Positions 1 through 8,204 of a stretch of 64,000 nucleotides of DNA are shown one piece after another (within the stretch, counting starts at the first letter, position 1; each line of letters begins with the position of its first letter). The DNA lies in assembly GCA_902761735.1 (NCBI GenBank), contig CACWLL010000002.1, positions 124,001-188,000 on the forward strand. Direction: 5' to 3'. Source of the stretch: an uncultured bacterium (GTDB lineage Bacteria; Cyanobacteriota; Vampirovibrionia; Gastranaerophilales; Gastranaerophilaceae). The notes beneath the pieces were generated by a model that ran no database searches, was not told where the DNA came from, and saw only the letters and a program-made list of their open reading frames with translations. The position numbers were made by a program, and so were the translations under genes.

Positions 1-1
1 G

Positions 2-34
2 GCAATTGCAATGCAAGAAGAACAATATGTGTAA
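2..34 (+). CDS. C-terminal end of an upstream gene, possibly acetate kinase
   Basis: A reading frame open from the left edge ends in TAA 17 bases before yceD. The last residues read AIAMQEEQYV. Acetate kinases usually end with a similar pattern (NEELxIAxxT followed by a few residues), and ackA often precedes yceD-rpmF in other bacteria, so this could be the ackA end. Only ten residues are visible, so the identification is a guess from pattern and position. Confidence 0.3.
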   Translation, partial: AIAMQEEQYV

Positions 35-51
35 ATTTCGAGGTTGAATTA

Positions 52-546
52 ATGAAACATGTTGTTACCGTTGATGATATTGAAAAATCCGATAACAAGA
101 CCCTCTATTATAATTTTGATGATGTAATTGACGGGATTGATTCCGATGGAAATATAAAGGCTTCTCTGGAAATAAAATCTTTAGGAGAATTTATAGAAGT
201 TAGCGGAAATGTTAAGGGAATTTTAAATTTAGAATGTGACTTATGTCTTAAAAATTTTAAATATGATTTGAATTTTTCAATTGACGAAATGTTTGCAAAA
301 ACGGCTCTGCAAGATGAATACGGAAAAGAAACAGAGCTGCGCAGCGGACAATTTGTGACAGACATGAACGGTGAAGATGATATAGATGTTTATGACTTAT
401 TGTATCAATATGTAATATTAAATTTACCAAATAAGAAAGTTTGTGGTATAAATTGTAATGGGGACATTTTCACTCAAGAAGATGAAATCTCCGAAAATAA
501 AATGGATGTATTTAAAAACATTCAAATACAACCGAAAAGTAAATAG
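52..546 (+). CDS. yceD: YceD/DUF177 family protein (large ribosomal RNA accumulation protein)
   Basis: A 164-residue acidic protein of the YceD/DUF177 family, which is linked to 23S rRNA/50S maturation and is almost always encoded just before rpmF. The family's CxxC pair followed by an aromatic residue is visible near residues 63-70 (CDLCLKNF). A second Cys pair lies near the C-terminus (VCGINC), where the family usually has a CxxxC-type motif. The ATG has a GAGG-type ribosome-binding site about 8 nt upstream. The next gene, rpmF, starts 27 nt downstream, supporting co-transcription. Function is known only at family level. Confidence 0.85.
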   Translation: MKHVVTVDDIEKSDNKTLYYNFDDVIDGIDSDGNIKASLEIKSLGEFIEVSGNVKGILNLECDLCLKNFKYDLNFSIDEMFAKTALQDEYGKETELRSGQFVTDMNGEDDIDVYDLLYQYVILNLPNKKVCGINCNGDIFTQEDEISENKMDVFKNIQIQPKSK

Positions 547-573
547 TAGTAAAAATAAAAAAGGAAAAGAAAA

Positions 574-942
574 ATGGCAGTACCAAAGAAAAGAACAGGT
601 CATTCCGCTCAAGGACACAGAAGAAGTAATTGGAAGGCAACAAAGCCGGAAACTACAAAGTGCCCGAATTGTGGTGCTACAGTTTTAACTCATACTGTAT
701 GTACGGCATGCGGAACTTACAAAGGGCAACCGGTTAGCCTTAAAGACCGTAAAGAAGTTGTAGTTAAAGAAGAAAAACCGGTTAAAAAATCAACTAAAAA
801 AGCTGAAAAAGCTGAAGAAAAAGTTGAAGTTGAAAAAACAGAAGAAAAAGCAGAAAAGAAAACTAAAAAAACCTCTGCAAAAACTACAAAAAAAGCAGAA
901 ACAGTAAAAGAAACCAAAACAAAGAAAACTGTTGAAGAATAA
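574..942 (+). CDS. rpmF: 50S ribosomal protein bL32 with a long Lys/Glu-rich tail
   Basis: Residues 1-58 are a canonical bL32: the start MAVPKKRTGHS, then a zinc ribbon with CPNCG and CTACG. bL32 proteins are normally about 55-65 residues, but this one has 122. The extra half (about residue 60 onward) is almost entirely Lys, Glu, Ala, Thr and Val in short repeats such as KKAEKAEEK, so it should be a flexible charged extension outside the ribosome-binding core. An AAGGAAAAG ribosome-binding site precedes the ATG. It lies between yceD and plsX, the classic yceD-rpmF-plsX-fab order. Confidence 0.95.
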   Translation: MAVPKKRTGHSAQGHRRSNWKATKPETTKCPNCGATVLTHTVCTACGTYKGQPVSLKDRKEVVVKEEKPVKKSTKKAEKAEEKVEVEKTEEKAEKKTKKTSAKTTKKAETVKETKTKKTVEE

Positions 943-946
943 TGAA

Positions 947-1054
947 AAGTTGATAAGTCTATAAGTCGCTAAGGCGAAAAGTTCTTCATGGATTATTATA
1001 AACATTATTTATATATGAACTTAACAAATTAACGACTTAATGACTTATAAGCTT
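947..1054. repeat. Imperfect hairpin made of 8-bp units
   Basis: Left arm 947-986 reads as five consecutive octamers: AAGTTGAT, AAGTCTAT, AAGTCGCT, AAGGCGAA, AAGTTCTT. Right arm 1015-1054, reverse-complemented, gives AAGCTTAT, AAGTCATT, AAGTCGTT, AATTTGTT, AAGTTCAT. The arms match at 29 of 40 positions and would form a long interrupted stem with a 28-nt loop in the rpmF-plsX spacer. It ends just before the plsX ribosome-binding site. A second element of the same octamer lies at 22451-22544. Confidence 0.7.
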
Positions 1055-1073
1055 GAGTAATAGGGAGAGTGTA

Positions 1074-2132
1074 ATGACAAGAATAGCAGTAGATGCAATG
1101 GGTGGTGACCATGCTCCGCATGAGATAGTAGCCGGAGCGGTCTGGGCTGCAAAAGAATACGGCGTAGCAATTGAATTGGTTGGGAAACAAGATAGAATTG
1201 AACAAGAATTGGATAAAATTACCCATGAAGGTTTCATGACCGATTTAGGAAAAGGTGGTCCCCGTAAGTATCGTATTAAAATTGATACGAGCAAACTTGA
1301 TATAAAAATTACTCATGCATCAGAAGTTATTGAAATGGGAGAAGCTCCCGGGCAAGCTATTCGTAAAAAGAAAAAATCTTCTATTGTATTGGCAGTTGAT
1401 GCGGTTGCACAAGGAAGTTCAGATGCGGTTGTTGCGGCAGGTTCTACCGGTGCTGCTATGGCATCAAGTTTGTTTGGCTTAGGCAGATTGCCGGGAATTG
1501 ACAGACCTGCGATTGCAGTAACATTGCCGACAATAAAAAAGCCTATAGTTGTTATTGATGGTGGTGCTAACAGTAATTGTACTCCTGAAATGCTTATGCA
1601 ATTTGCAATTATGGGTTCAACGTTTTCAAAGAATGTTTTGGGTGTTGACCACCCGAGAGTCGGGGTTCTCAATATAGGTGAAGAAGCCGGTAAGGGTAAT
1701 GAACTTGCGCAGGCTACATATAAACTTTTAGAAGAGCATCAGGATAAATTTAATTTTGTCGGTAACATTGAAGGTAAAGAAATTTTCTTGAGTGTCTGTG
1801 ACGTTGTTGTTTGTGACGGGTTTGTCGGGAATGTTGCCTTGAAAGTTACGGAAGGCACTTCTTCAATGTTATTCAGGATGTTAAAGCAAGAATTTAAGAC
1901 TGATCTTGTGGGTAAGATTATCGGAATGCTTGCAAAACCTTTTATGAAAAGAATTTATACGAAAATAAATTATGAAGAATTTGGTGGCGCTCTACTTTTA
2001 GGTGTCAAGGGTATTACGGTAATTTCTCATGGCAGAAGTCATGCTTATGCTATTAAAAATGCCGTAAGAGTAGCAAAGGATGCGGTTGAATCAGGTGTAA
2101 ATGAAAAAATCGCAAAATTTCACGAGGAATAA
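1074..2132 (+). CDS. plsX: Phosphate acyltransferase PlsX
   Basis: PlsX converts acyl-ACP plus phosphate to acyl phosphate, the first step of phospholipid synthesis with PlsY. The 352-residue protein starts MTRIAVDAMGGDHAP, the family N-terminus. It also has AGSTGA and the GFVGNVALK block, and is of normal length. I chose the ATG at 1074 because AGGGAGA lies 6 nt upstream. An in-frame TTG at 1053 would add seven poorly conserved residues inside the hairpin element. The stop overlaps the fabH start by one base. Confidence 0.96.
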   Translation: MTRIAVDAMGGDHAPHEIVAGAVWAAKEYGVAIELVGKQDRIEQELDKITHEGFMTDLGKGGPRKYRIKIDTSKLDIKITHASEVIEMGEAPGQAIRKKKKSSIVLAVDAVAQGSSDAVVAAGSTGAAMASSLFGLGRLPGIDRPAIAVTLPTIKKPIVVIDGGANSNCTPEMLMQFAIMGSTFSKNVLGVDHPRVGVLNIGEEAGKGNELAQATYKLLEEHQDKFNFVGNIEGKEIFLSVCDVVVCDGFVGNVALKVTEGTSSMLFRMLKQEFKTDLVGKIIGMLAKPFMKRIYTKINYEEFGGALLLGVKGITVISHGRSHAYAIKNAVRVAKDAVESGVNEKIAKFHEE

Positions 2133-3145
2133 TGAAAATGGCAGATAAATTGATTCCGCTAAAAATTGCTGGCATAGGTTATTGTGTACCGGAGACGGTT
2201 GTAACTAATGATGATTTGACAAAATTGTATGAAACATCCGATGAATGGATATATTCACGTACCGGTATTAAAGAGCGTCGTTTGGTTTCAGGTAACGAGA
2301 ATGCTATTGACTTGGGTGAGAAAGCGGCTAAAGATGCTATTGCAAAATCCGGAATAGACCCTGAAGATTTGGATATGATTATTGCTGCATCTGCAGCTCC
2401 AATTGAAATTTATTCTATGGGTTGTCAAATTCATAAGCGTTTAGGTATTAAAAAGCAGGTTCCGGCGTTTGATATTTCTGCGGCTTGTTCGGGATTAATA
2501 TACGGATTAAGTATCGCAAAAGGTCTTATTAATTCCGGCATGTACAAAAATATTTTGATTGTAGCAACTGATAATAATTCAAAATTATTGGATTGGACTG
2601 ATAGGGGAACGTCAATTTTATTTGGCGACGGAGCAGGGGCAATGGTTGTAACAGCTTCTGATGACGGAGTTGATGATATTATTTCTATTGATATTAGATC
2701 TGACGGAAATTATGACCATTTAATCAGTTTGCCGTTTAGCGGAAAGAATTGTCCTTTAGTAGAGCCAAATGATGTGTTACCAAGTACAATCAAGATGAAT
2801 GGCAGAGGTGTTTATGCCTTTGTTGTCAAAATTTTACCAAACTACGTGGATAATTTAATAAAAAATTCGGGTTTGACTGTTGATGATATAGACTATTTAA
2901 TCCCGCATCAGGCAAATGTAAGAATTATTCAAGCTGTTCAAGAAAGATTGAATTTACCTGACGAAAAAGTTATTACAAATTTAAAATATTACGGAAACAC
3001 ATCTGCTGCGTCGATTCCGATAGCAATTGTTGAGAGCGTTGCACAGGGAAAAGTAAAATTAGGCAGTAAGGTTGTTCTTTGCGGATTCGGAGCAGGTATG
3101 ACCTGGGGAGGCGCAATAGTTCGCCTTCGTGAAGGTATTTGTTAA
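2132..3145 (+). CDS. fabH: Beta-ketoacyl-ACP synthase III (FabH)
   Basis: FabH condenses acetyl-CoA with malonyl-ACP to start fatty-acid synthesis. The Cys-His-Asn triad is visible: Cys119 in AACSGL, His in IPHQAN and Asn in YYGNTSAAS. The GFGAGMTWG end is typical. Length is 337 residues. The ATG at 2132 overlaps the plsX stop (TAATG). An ATG at 2138 is equally possible and sits better relative to the GAGG at 2124. Translational coupling with plsX is likely. Confidence 0.96.
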   Translation: MKMADKLIPLKIAGIGYCVPETVVTNDDLTKLYETSDEWIYSRTGIKERRLVSGNENAIDLGEKAAKDAIAKSGIDPEDLDMIIAASAAPIEIYSMGCQIHKRLGIKKQVPAFDISAACSGLIYGLSIAKGLINSGMYKNILIVATDNNSKLLDWTDRGTSILFGDGAGAMVVTASDDGVDDIISIDIRSDGNYDHLISLPFSGKNCPLVEPNDVLPSTIKMNGRGVYAFVVKILPNYVDNLIKNSGLTVDDIDYLIPHQANVRIIQAVQERLNLPDEKVITNLKYYGNTSAASIPIAIVESVAQGKVKLGSKVVLCGFGAGMTWGGAIVRLREGIC

Positions 3146-3263
3146 ATTCCTGTTTTTGACTAGTTGTAATATTGTAAATATATGTTAAAAAGTTTGCATA
3201 AAGTAGCAAATTTAATTATTTTTATTTTTAATATGTTTGCGAAGAAAAAAGAAGGTGGAAAAC

Positions 3264-3704
3264 ATGTCAGGAATTCGATTTAGTACGATTAATTTTAAAG
3301 GTTTAGCAACAACCGATGATGGTAACGAATATAATAAAACCAATATGGGTAAAGCAGGTGTTACCGGTCTTGCAGCTCTTGGTAGTGCAGGATACTCGTA
3401 TTATGCTACCAATAAAATTAAAAAAGGTTTAAAAACAGGAAATAAATTCGGCAGAGATTTCTTCAAAACTCTGGAAGAAAATCCTGTATTTAAAGATTTA
3501 AGAAAACAACTTGAAGAAAAGAAAATTACAACAAAGGAATTTAGAGCGCAAAGAAGCGAATTAATTAAGAAAGGTATAAAATGGGGACACACAGGCTTAA
3601 TAGGTATCACAACATTGGCCGGTTTAGCTGTAGGTGCTTTAGTTGACCATTTTGTAAACAAATCAAGAGCGGAAAAAGCTGATAGTTCAAAAGTTGAAGC
3701 GTAA
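3264..3704 (+). CDS. Small glycine-rich membrane-type protein with FKG leader and GALVDHFVNK motif
   Basis: Not a recognised family. The 146-residue protein begins MSGIRFSTINFKGLA, so it carries an F-K-G tripeptide around residue 11-13. A Gly/Ala-rich hydrophobic stretch follows (about residues 30-45). A Lys/Glu helix occupies the middle, and a second hydrophobic stretch ends in GALVDHFVNK near residue 125. The same motif occurs twice in the protein encoded at 55004-55627, so the two form a family. The ATG at 3264 is preceded by AAGGTGG. The gene sits between fabH and fabD but is closed by a strong terminator, so it is probably an insertion into the fab cluster rather than a fatty-acid gene. 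Confidence 0.8.
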   Translation: MSGIRFSTINFKGLATTDDGNEYNKTNMGKAGVTGLAALGSAGYSYYATNKIKKGLKTGNKFGRDFFKTLEENPVFKDLRKQLEEKKITTKEFRAQRSELIKKGIKWGHTGLIGITTLAGLAVGALVDHFVNKSRAEKADSSKVEA

Positions 3705-3716
3705 TTTATAAATTCT

Positions 3717-3764
3717 ATACAAATAAATAACCTCCGTTGAAAAACGGAGGTTATTTATTTGTAT
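3717..3764. terminator. Perfect 22-bp hairpin with GAAA tetraloop
   Basis: The arms 3717-3738 and 3743-3764 are perfectly complementary (core ACCTCCGTT / AACGGAGGT) around a GAAA loop. It lies 12 nt after the stop at 3704 and about 50 nt before fabD. AT-rich outer arms supply the U-rich tail on either strand. Confidence 0.85.
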
Positions 3765-3815
3765 ATTTGATGTGTTTGTGGTAGAGTATGCATAGAAATT
3801 TTAGGTAAGAGGGAT

Positions 3816-4769
3816 ATGAAAATGAGTAAAAAAATAGCATTTCTTTTTCCGGGGCAGGGAGCTCAATCTGTTGGTATGGGAAAAGATTTATTTGATAATT
3901 ACGAAAGTGCAAAATCTGTTTATAATACGGCAGATAACGTATTAGGTAAAAGTATTACATCACTTTGCTTTGAGGGTCCTGAAGACGCTTTAAAGCAAAC
4001 TGTTAATACTCAGCCTTGTATTGTTACAACTTCTATTGCAGCACTGGAAGCACTAAAATCAGAGTTGGATATTGAACCTGATTATGTAGCAGGCCACAGT
4101 TTAGGTGAATATTGTGCTATATATACAGCAGGAGTTATGTCTTTAGAAACTACCTTAAAAGCAATCCAAAAACGTGCTGATTTAATGGGACAGACAAAAG
4201 GCGGGGCTATGGCAGCCGTTCTTAATTCGACAGAAGAAGTCTTAAAAGCAGGCTTAGAAGAGGGTTCTAAAATAGGATATGTCGATGTCGCAAACTATAA
4301 TTCTCCTGCACAAGTGGTAATTACAGGGGACGAAAATGCCGTAAAAGCAGCAGGTGATTATATTCTTGCAAATGGTGCAAGGAGAGTGGTTCCGCTTGCA
4401 GTTTCAGGTGCTTTCCATTCAAAATTTATGGAAAATGCAGGGAAAGAGTTTGAAAGTTTTGTAAGCTCATTAGATTTAAGCGATGCCTCAATACCTGTAA
4501 TCACAAACGTTGATGCATCTGCTACAACATCAAGTGCTGATTTTAGAGTAAAAATGCCTCGTCAGATCTATTCTTCCGTTCATTGGACACAAACTATTCA
4601 AAAAATGGTATCTGACGGCGTTGAAATTTTTGTAGAAATCGGACCGGGAAAAGTTCTTGCAGGCTTAAATAAAAAAATCGCACCTGAGGCTAAAGTATTC
4701 AACGTGTTTGATAAAGAAAGCTTAGAGAGTACAATTTCTTCATTAAAAGAAGAATTGGCATTAGTATAG
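3816..4769 (+). CDS. fabD: Malonyl-CoA:ACP transacylase (FabD)
   Basis: FabD loads malonyl onto ACP for chain elongation. The 317-residue protein shows the GQGAQ motif near the N-terminus, the catalytic-serine motif GHSLGEY, the active-site His in SGAFHS, and ends of the family such as EIGPGKVL. Either ATG at 3816 or 3822 could be used. The ribosome-binding site AAGAGGG lies just upstream. fabG follows after a 53-nt spacer with a small hairpin. Confidence 0.96.
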   Translation: MKMSKKIAFLFPGQGAQSVGMGKDLFDNYESAKSVYNTADNVLGKSITSLCFEGPEDALKQTVNTQPCIVTTSIAALEALKSELDIEPDYVAGHSLGEYCAIYTAGVMSLETTLKAIQKRADLMGQTKGGAMAAVLNSTEEVLKAGLEEGSKIGYVDVANYNSPAQVVITGDENAVKAAGDYILANGARRVVPLAVSGAFHSKFMENAGKEFESFVSSLDLSDASIPVITNVDASATTSSADFRVKMPRQIYSSVHWTQTIQKMVSDGVEIFVEIGPGKVLAGLNKKIAPEAKVFNVFDKESLESTISSLKEELALV

Positions 4770-4782
4770 TGTTATAAGATAC

Positions 4783-4800
4783 GGTACGTATTAACGTACC
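4783..4800 (+). promoter_or_regulatory. Small perfect hairpin between fabD and fabG
   Basis: GGTACGT, loop ATTA, ACGTACC form a 7-bp perfect stem in the fabD-fabG spacer, without a following U-run. It may be an mRNA processing or stability element, or an operator. A related GTACGT/ACGTAC arrangement occurs at 13450-13487. Confidence 0.4.
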
Positions 4801-4822
4801 AACATAATAAGGAGAAAGATAA

Positions 4823-5554
4823 ATGACAGAGAGAAAAATTGCTTTAATTACAGGCGGGTCAAGAGGTATTGGGTTTAGCTGTGCAAAAGAGTTAGCTCAA
4901 AACGGCTGCGACATTATTATTAACGATATTTGCGATGAAGCTACTGCAAAACCTGCATTAGACGAAATAAAAGCAATAGGGGTTAACGCGTGGTTTTATC
5001 AATTTGATGTATCAAATGATGAACAGGTTAAAGCTGCAGTTGACAAGATGATTGAAGAACACGGACATATTGATATCTTGTTAAACAATGCAGGTATCAC
5101 AAAAGACGGTTTGTTCTTAAGAATGGATGCTGAACAATGGGAAAGAGTTATCAAGATTAACTTAGGTTCAGCTTATTATGTAACCCATGCCGTAATCAAA
5201 TATATGATGAAGGCTCGTCAGGGTTCAATTATTAATATGTCATCAATTGTCGGAGTTCACGGTAACGCAGGTCAGGCAAACTATTCAGCTTCTAAAGCAG
5301 GTTTAATTGGCTTAACAAAAACTTTAGCTAAAGAATTCGGTTCAAGAAACATCCGAGTTAACGCAGTTTGCCCTGGATTTATTCAAACAGCTATGACTGC
5401 TAACTTGGGTAACATTGAAGAATACGCTGCAGCAATTCCGATGAAGAGATTTGGAACTCCGGAAGATATTGCAAAAGTTGTTAAATTCTTGGCGTTAGAT
5501 ACTGATTATGTAACAGGTCAGGCTATCGAAGTTGCAGGCGGCTTGATGTTATAA
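4823..5554 (+). CDS. fabG: 3-oxoacyl-ACP reductase (FabG)
   Basis: Short-chain dehydrogenase that reduces beta-ketoacyl-ACP with NADPH. The 243 residues show TGGSRGIG (cofactor loop), NNAG, the catalytic Ser region NMSS and YSASK (Tyr/Lys), and the PG motif of FabG proteins. AAGGAG precedes the ATG. It is the last gene of the fab operon: a terminator follows directly, and the acpP and fabF genes that often come next are not here. Confidence 0.95.
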   Translation: MTERKIALITGGSRGIGFSCAKELAQNGCDIIINDICDEATAKPALDEIKAIGVNAWFYQFDVSNDEQVKAAVDKMIEEHGHIDILLNNAGITKDGLFLRMDAEQWERVIKINLGSAYYVTHAVIKYMMKARQGSIINMSSIVGVHGNAGQANYSASKAGLIGLTKTLAKEFGSRNIRVNAVCPGFIQTAMTANLGNIEEYAAAIPMKRFGTPEDIAKVVKFLALDTDYVTGQAIEVAGGLML

Positions 5555-5581
5555 TCACATGAGTTTAAGTATTTTAAACAT

Positions 5582-5618
5582 AAAAATCCCTTGATTTTAT
5601 ATCAGGGGATTTTTATTT
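5582..5618 (+). terminator. Rho-independent terminator after fabG
   Basis: AAAAATCCC-T-TGAT, loop TTTAT, ATCA-G-GGGATTTTT. It forms a stem of about 14 bp with one G-U pair, followed by a T-rich tract. It also faces the convergent gene at 5645-5950. Confidence 0.85.
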
Positions 5619-5644
5619 ATGGGATTTTGATTATATTATACAAT

Positions 5645-5950
5645 TTATCTTGCAATACAGGCATTGAGATAGTCTATAGTGCTCACTTTTTCATCATAAA
5701 GATATTTGATAAATTGTAAGTAAGCCTCATCAAATGAACTTATTGTCAGATTTATTTCAAATCCATCCGTACAAAAAGGTTCGTAATCGTAAACTACATA
5801 ATTGTTGTATTTACTTTTCCATTCTTTCTTTGTTACTCGGCTGTAATTTTCTTCAATAATATTTTCAAGCCAGTCTATAATTTCCTGATTTACATTTTTC
5901 AATTCCAGATGGCTGTATCCGTAATCATACCGGTTATTGTTTATATACAT
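5645..5950 (-). CDS. Unrecognised 101-residue protein
   Basis: No family recognised. The protein is small, acidic and rich in Tyr, Asn and Glu (start MYINNNRYDYGYSHLEL). It has no signal peptide, membrane segment or metal motif. GGAG lies about 10 nt upstream of the ATG on the minus strand, and codon use resembles its neighbours. It is the first gene of a 3-kb island of small genes of unknown function between fabG and ileS. It lacks the N-terminal leader seen in the next genes. Confidence 0.6.
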   Translation of the reverse strand: MYINNNRYDYGYSHLELKNVNQEIIDWLENIIEENYSRVTKKEWKSKYNNYVVYDYEPFCTDGFEINLTISSFDEAYLQFIKYLYDEKVSTIDYLNACIAR

Positions 5951-6137
5951 GACAAATATACTCCAATTAATCTCTATATGAAAATTTTAATTGTTCTTTA
6001 ATCTCATATAATCCCCCCAAGGGTTAATAAAAAATTGTAATATCTGCTAATTTTTATTTTATTTTTATAAGAATAAAAATTTTATTCTATTTTTAAAATT
6101 TTTGTTATACAATATAGACAGATAAGGAATATGTGTA

Positions 6138-6536
6138 ATGCAGATACAAGCAATTAAAAATCAACAGTATGTAACCCCATTCACTTCAAAGGTTATAGTT
6201 CCTCCAAATACAATGTACCACTTGACGCAGTTTATGCAAGATAATCCTCCGGGAGCAAAGAGCATTATAAGCGGATTAAGGGCTCTGGAGAAAAACGGTA
6301 AAGATGATGTTGTAATGGTTGAAAAAGCTCATTCGGATACGAATGTTTTTGTTATGTGGGTATATGAAAAGGTTAAAAATAAGCTTTTAAGAAGTAAAAA
6401 TTCTTATCCGATTGATGTAAGCTTATATACTTTTAAGGCCAACGTACAACAATGTTACGAAAAAGCAAAGTTAAATATGACAGACCTAAAAACTATCAAT
6501 AAAGAAGGCTTAGATATTTTCAACCCGCTGAAATAG
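6138..6536 (+). CDS. Small protein with MQIQ/TPF N-terminal leader
   Basis: No known family. The 132-residue protein begins MQIQAIKNQQYVTPFTSK. The pattern M-x-I/V-Q-x-hydrophobic-x-N followed by an F-containing element is shared with three neighbours (6551-6955, 7683-8189 and 8205-8618). The body is a soluble alpha/beta-looking sequence with a central strand (NVFVMWVY) and a C-terminal helix. There is no classical signal peptide. A TATACAAT element about 25-30 nt upstream can act as the -10 box, and TAAGGA as the ribosome-binding site. Probably a lineage-specific paralogue family. Confidence 0.7.
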   Translation: MQIQAIKNQQYVTPFTSKVIVPPNTMYHLTQFMQDNPPGAKSIISGLRALEKNGKDDVVMVEKAHSDTNVFVMWVYEKVKNKLLRSKNSYPIDVSLYTFKANVQQCYEKAKLNMTDLKTINKEGLDIFNPLK

Positions 6537-6550
6537 AAGATATTATAAGA

Positions 6551-6955
6551 TTATTTTAGTTTTTCAAACATATTTTCTAATGCTTCGTCAGTATTAGTTT
6601 TGCTGACTCCGATTATTTCTTTTTGTCCTTTTGCTTTAGATAAGTCTGCCCACCAAATTTTTACCATTGATATGTAACCATTATTTTTCTTCTTGTCTAC
6701 GGGAAATTGTTTATGCCATATAAATGTATCAAATTGTTGTGCTAAATTTTTTATATATTCGTTTTCTAATAATCGCTTTTTGAGAATTTCCGGAATAGAA
6801 ATATCTTCAATATACTTATACCCGTTTTCAGAAGTTCTTACAAAAGCTTTTGGATTAACGAAATTTCCACCTTTATCAAAACAGATATTACTTGCTTTTG
6901 AAAAATATACTCCATTTGTGAATGTTGTGTTGCTGTTTAATTTTTGAACTCTCAT
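6551..6955 (-). CDS. Small protein with MRVQ/TTF N-terminal leader
   Basis: A 134-residue protein of unknown function that starts MRVQKLNSNTTFTNGVYF, the same leader pattern as its neighbours although it lies on the opposite strand. The body contains a strand-rich centre (FIWHKQF, MVKIWWADL) and ends in an amphipathic helix. AGAGGAG lies 5 nt before the ATG on the minus strand. It is convergent with the gene ending at 6536, with a gap of 14 nt. Confidence 0.7.
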   Translation of the reverse strand: MRVQKLNSNTTFTNGVYFSKASNICFDKGGNFVNPKAFVRTSENGYKYIEDISIPEILKKRLLENEYIKNLAQQFDTFIWHKQFPVDKKKNNGYISMVKIWWADLSKAKGQKEIIGVSKTNTDEALENMFEKLK

Positions 6956-7069
6956 AAAAACTCCTCTAAATAATTTTTGTATAAAATATCATAAAATATA
7001 TTAAATAGCAAATTTTATTTTTAGAAGTTTTGTAATACAATAAACGAGTGAAAAACCGTAGGGGTAAAA

Positions 7070-7663
7070 ATGAATTTTAGAAAACCAATTATAACAGGCT
7101 TAATGAGTTTAGCATCGTTTGCTCCTTGTAAGGCTCAGAAAGCGGTACAGTTTGCATCAGAAACCGGTGTTACGGGGGAGATAAATAAAGAGCTCTCATA
7201 TACTGCAGGTTTACATACCATTCTGTCAAAATCTAAAAATCAAACAGATATATATTGCGGTATGGTTGTTGATGCGGAGAAAAACTTTATGTTTGAAAGT
7301 CAATTGGAGAATGAATATGAATGGGCTAAAAATATCGGAAGTTGGGTAAGAGAAACTCTTCATTTATCTAAAAATGAAAAAAATTTGCTGTCAGAAGTTG
7401 CTCCAATAAAAATGAATACATCTTTGGGTAAAATTGATGCATTTGTCGCTCCGGTTTATATGTTACACAATGATTTTAAAGGGAAGGAAACAAAACAAGG
7501 TGTGGGTTTGGTATTAAGTTCATTATATAATATTGACTCAAAAAATTCACTAAAATTCGAAGCGGAGTATGCTTCAGAGCCATCAAAAAATTTATTTGAT
7601 ACAAAATTTGGAAAGCTAAAGGATTGTATTTCAGGCATTATTTCGTATATAAGAAACTTTTAA
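7070..7663 (+). CDS. Exported protein of unknown function
   Basis: A 197-residue protein with a standard Sec signal peptide: basic start MNFRKP, hydrophobic core to about residue 17, cleavage near PCKA-Q. Mature residues alternate polar and hydrophobic positions and carry pieces such as LHTILSKSKNQTDIYCGM and GVGLVLSSLYN. This suggests beta-hairpins of a small outer-membrane or periplasmic protein, which is inference only. TAGGGG is the ribosome-binding site, and a TGTAATACAAT extended -10 lies about 40 nt upstream. The next two leader-bearing genes follow closely (19 and 15 nt gaps) and are likely co-transcribed. Confidence 0.7.
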   Translation: MNFRKPIITGLMSLASFAPCKAQKAVQFASETGVTGEINKELSYTAGLHTILSKSKNQTDIYCGMVVDAEKNFMFESQLENEYEWAKNIGSWVRETLHLSKNEKNLLSEVAPIKMNTSLGKIDAFVAPVYMLHNDFKGKETKQGVGLVLSSLYNIDSKNSLKFEAEYASEPSKNLFDTKFGKLKDCISGIISYIRNF

Positions 7664-7682
7664 GAATTTAGGAGTAAAGAAA

Positions 7683-8189
7683 TTGCAAGTACAAAAAATA
7701 CAAAATAATCAAACATCATTTCAAGCATTAAGAGGTTTTGAATGCAGTGAGAATTTGAAACCGATAATTGGTGTTGCCGGAAAATCAATAGAAAAAAAAC
7801 TGGAAAAAGCATTGAATGCAAATAAGTTATTTCAAGAACTTTGCCAAAGAAATGATGTATGGATTAGTATTAATCCAAAATATAATGAGCGTATAAGGTC
7901 AGGCTTAAATTTGGAAATATATGCAAGCAAAATTAATGAGCCGAATGCCGCTCGTAGAGAAAATGTTATAAGTTATCATGCAATGAAATTGTATGAACCG
8001 TATGATTATGAACGCATTTATGATTATTCCAAATTAGCAAAAGCCGGCTATGAATTTCGATTAGCAGACTTAATATGTGATTTTAATTCTCGTGCAGAAG
8101 AAATAATACATAAATTTATAAATCACTATAATTTTAAAGCAGCGATAAATCATTTTTTTGAAAAATCAGCCTATAACTCACAAAATTAG
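7683..8189 (+). CDS. Small protein with MQVQ/TSF leader (TTG start)
   Basis: A 168-residue protein of unknown function. It starts at TTG (7683) with AGGAG 8 nt upstream. That start yields MQVQKIQNNQTSFQAL, matching the neighbouring leaders, which supports it. The body is mainly helical, with a strand segment (DVWISINPK) resembling the same position in the gene at 8205. It probably forms an operon with 7070 and 8205. Confidence 0.7.
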   Translation: MQVQKIQNNQTSFQALRGFECSENLKPIIGVAGKSIEKKLEKALNANKLFQELCQRNDVWISINPKYNERIRSGLNLEIYASKINEPNAARRENVISYHAMKLYEPYDYERIYDYSKLAKAGYEFRLADLICDFNSRAEEIIHKFINHYNFKAAINHFFEKSAYNSQN

Positions 8190-8204
8190 TAGAGAGAAAA
8201 TAAT

